Below the pieces are notes generated by a model. It made no database searches and was not told the origin of the DNA. It worked only from the letters and a program-made list of their open reading frames with translations. A stretch of DNA of 33,375 bases from AVCC01 sp041736255 (GTDB lineage: Bacteria; Pseudomonadota; Gammaproteobacteria; Burkholderiales; Burkholderiaceae_D), in contig JBGSTZ010000047.1 of NCBI GenBank assembly GCA_041736255.1, positions 1-33,375 of the forward strand. The letters run 5' to 3'. Shown here piece by piece: positions 33,216 through 33,375 of the stretch. Both the position numbers and the translations under genes were made by a program. How positions within the stretch are numbered: the stretch's first letter is position 1; every line of letters begins with the position of its first letter.

Positions 33216-33249
33216 TGCGTAATACCAGTTAAGGAACTGATGTTACGCA
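33216..33249. repeat. 34-base palindrome
   Basis: TGCGTAATACCAGTT, spacer AAGG and AACTGATGTTACGCA form a 15-bp inverted repeat with two mismatches. It joins the dispersed repeat and contains the stop codon of the adjacent transposase-like frame. It could be a terminator stem, an IS end or part of the dispersed repeat family. Confidence 0.7.
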
Positions 33250-33375
33250 GCCTGCAGAGCCTGTAGTTCGGCATAGGCCTGTCGGGTTGCTTTGATGAAG
33301 AGTTTTGCCCTTATCGCGAAATGGTTTGTTTTGAGCTTTATATTCAGGCACTCCAATTTGAATACGGCATAAATT
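33243..33375 (-). CDS. Possible transposase C-terminus (cut by window edge)
   Basis: An open frame enters from the right edge on the minus strand and ends at TAA 33245-33243 after 43 residues. The segment KLECLNIKLKTNHFAIRAKL followed by FIKATRQAYAELQALQAA resembles the C-terminus of some DDE transposases of the IS4 type. Its position against a palindrome and dispersed repeat fits an insertion sequence end. The family call is from memory of similar tails and is uncertain. Confidence 0.4.
   Translation of the reverse strand, partial: IYAVFKLECLNIKLKTNHFAIRAKLFIKATRQAYAELQALQAA

Noticed and set aside
33054..33242. Cobalamin riboswitch upstream of cobT
   Set aside because: I looked for the B12-box pattern and saw only the dispersed repeat and the palindrome; a covariance search would settle it.
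1..33375. CRISPR arrays, tRNA or rRNA genes
   Set aside because: No regularly spaced repeat array, tRNA cloverleaf with its T-loop motif, or rRNA segment was recognised on either strand.

Overview
The window looks like the chromosome of a betaproteobacterium of the Burkholderiales, most likely an Oxalobacteraceae relative of Herminiimonas or Janthinobacterium. The evidence is gene order (rpsB-tsf-pyrH-frr-uppS-cdsA-dxr-rseP-bamA-skp-lpxD-fabZ-lpxA-lpxB-rnhB and a SpoU methyltransferase), the protein sequences, moderate GC, and dispersed repeats whose translation reads VHEKHEK. The genus is inference. I see no tRNA, rRNA or CRISPR array.

Layout. (1) 1-1587 is mobile DNA: the 3' end of an IS630-type transposase gene, then a P4-type tyrosine integrase that stops just before its catalytic tyrosine, lying beside the 3' end of guaA, a known genomic-island insertion site. 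(2) 1588-5786, minus strand, is guaB, a GAF-GGDEF gene and guaA: GMP synthesis with a c-di-GMP-type gene between its two enzymes. (3) 6043-9298 holds a DUF4124 protein, ratB/ratA divergent from smpB, and an nfeD-like/qmcA-like membrane pair. (4) 9452-12901 is ppsA (PEP synthase) divergent from its regulatory kinase/phosphotransferase ppsR. (5) 12902-13108 is a compound palindromic repeat. (6) 13109-28652, minus strand, is the large conserved block for translation (S2, EF-Ts, ribosome recycling), UMP kinase, isoprenoid and phospholipid precursors, outer-membrane protein assembly and lipid A synthesis, ending in rnhB and an rRNA methyltransferase gene. rpsB has a recognisable promoter and a structured leader. 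Terminators follow rpsB and tsf. (7) 28922-30542 holds a YjdF-like membrane protein, an AhpD-like CxxC protein and a hotdog thioesterase. (8) 30613-33053 is cobT-cobS-cobC, the end of cobalamin assembly. (9) 33054-33375 has a second copy of the dispersed repeat, a strong palindrome and what looks like the C-terminus of another transposase.

Most of the window is ordinary core genome. The parts worth a second look are the integrase cut at its nucleophile codon, the island junction at guaA, the GGDEF protein with a destroyed active site but an intact inhibitory-site motif, the two related palindromic repeats, and the rpsB leader. I found no convincing new multi-gene system. No stretch longer than 300 bases lacks a gene or a described element.
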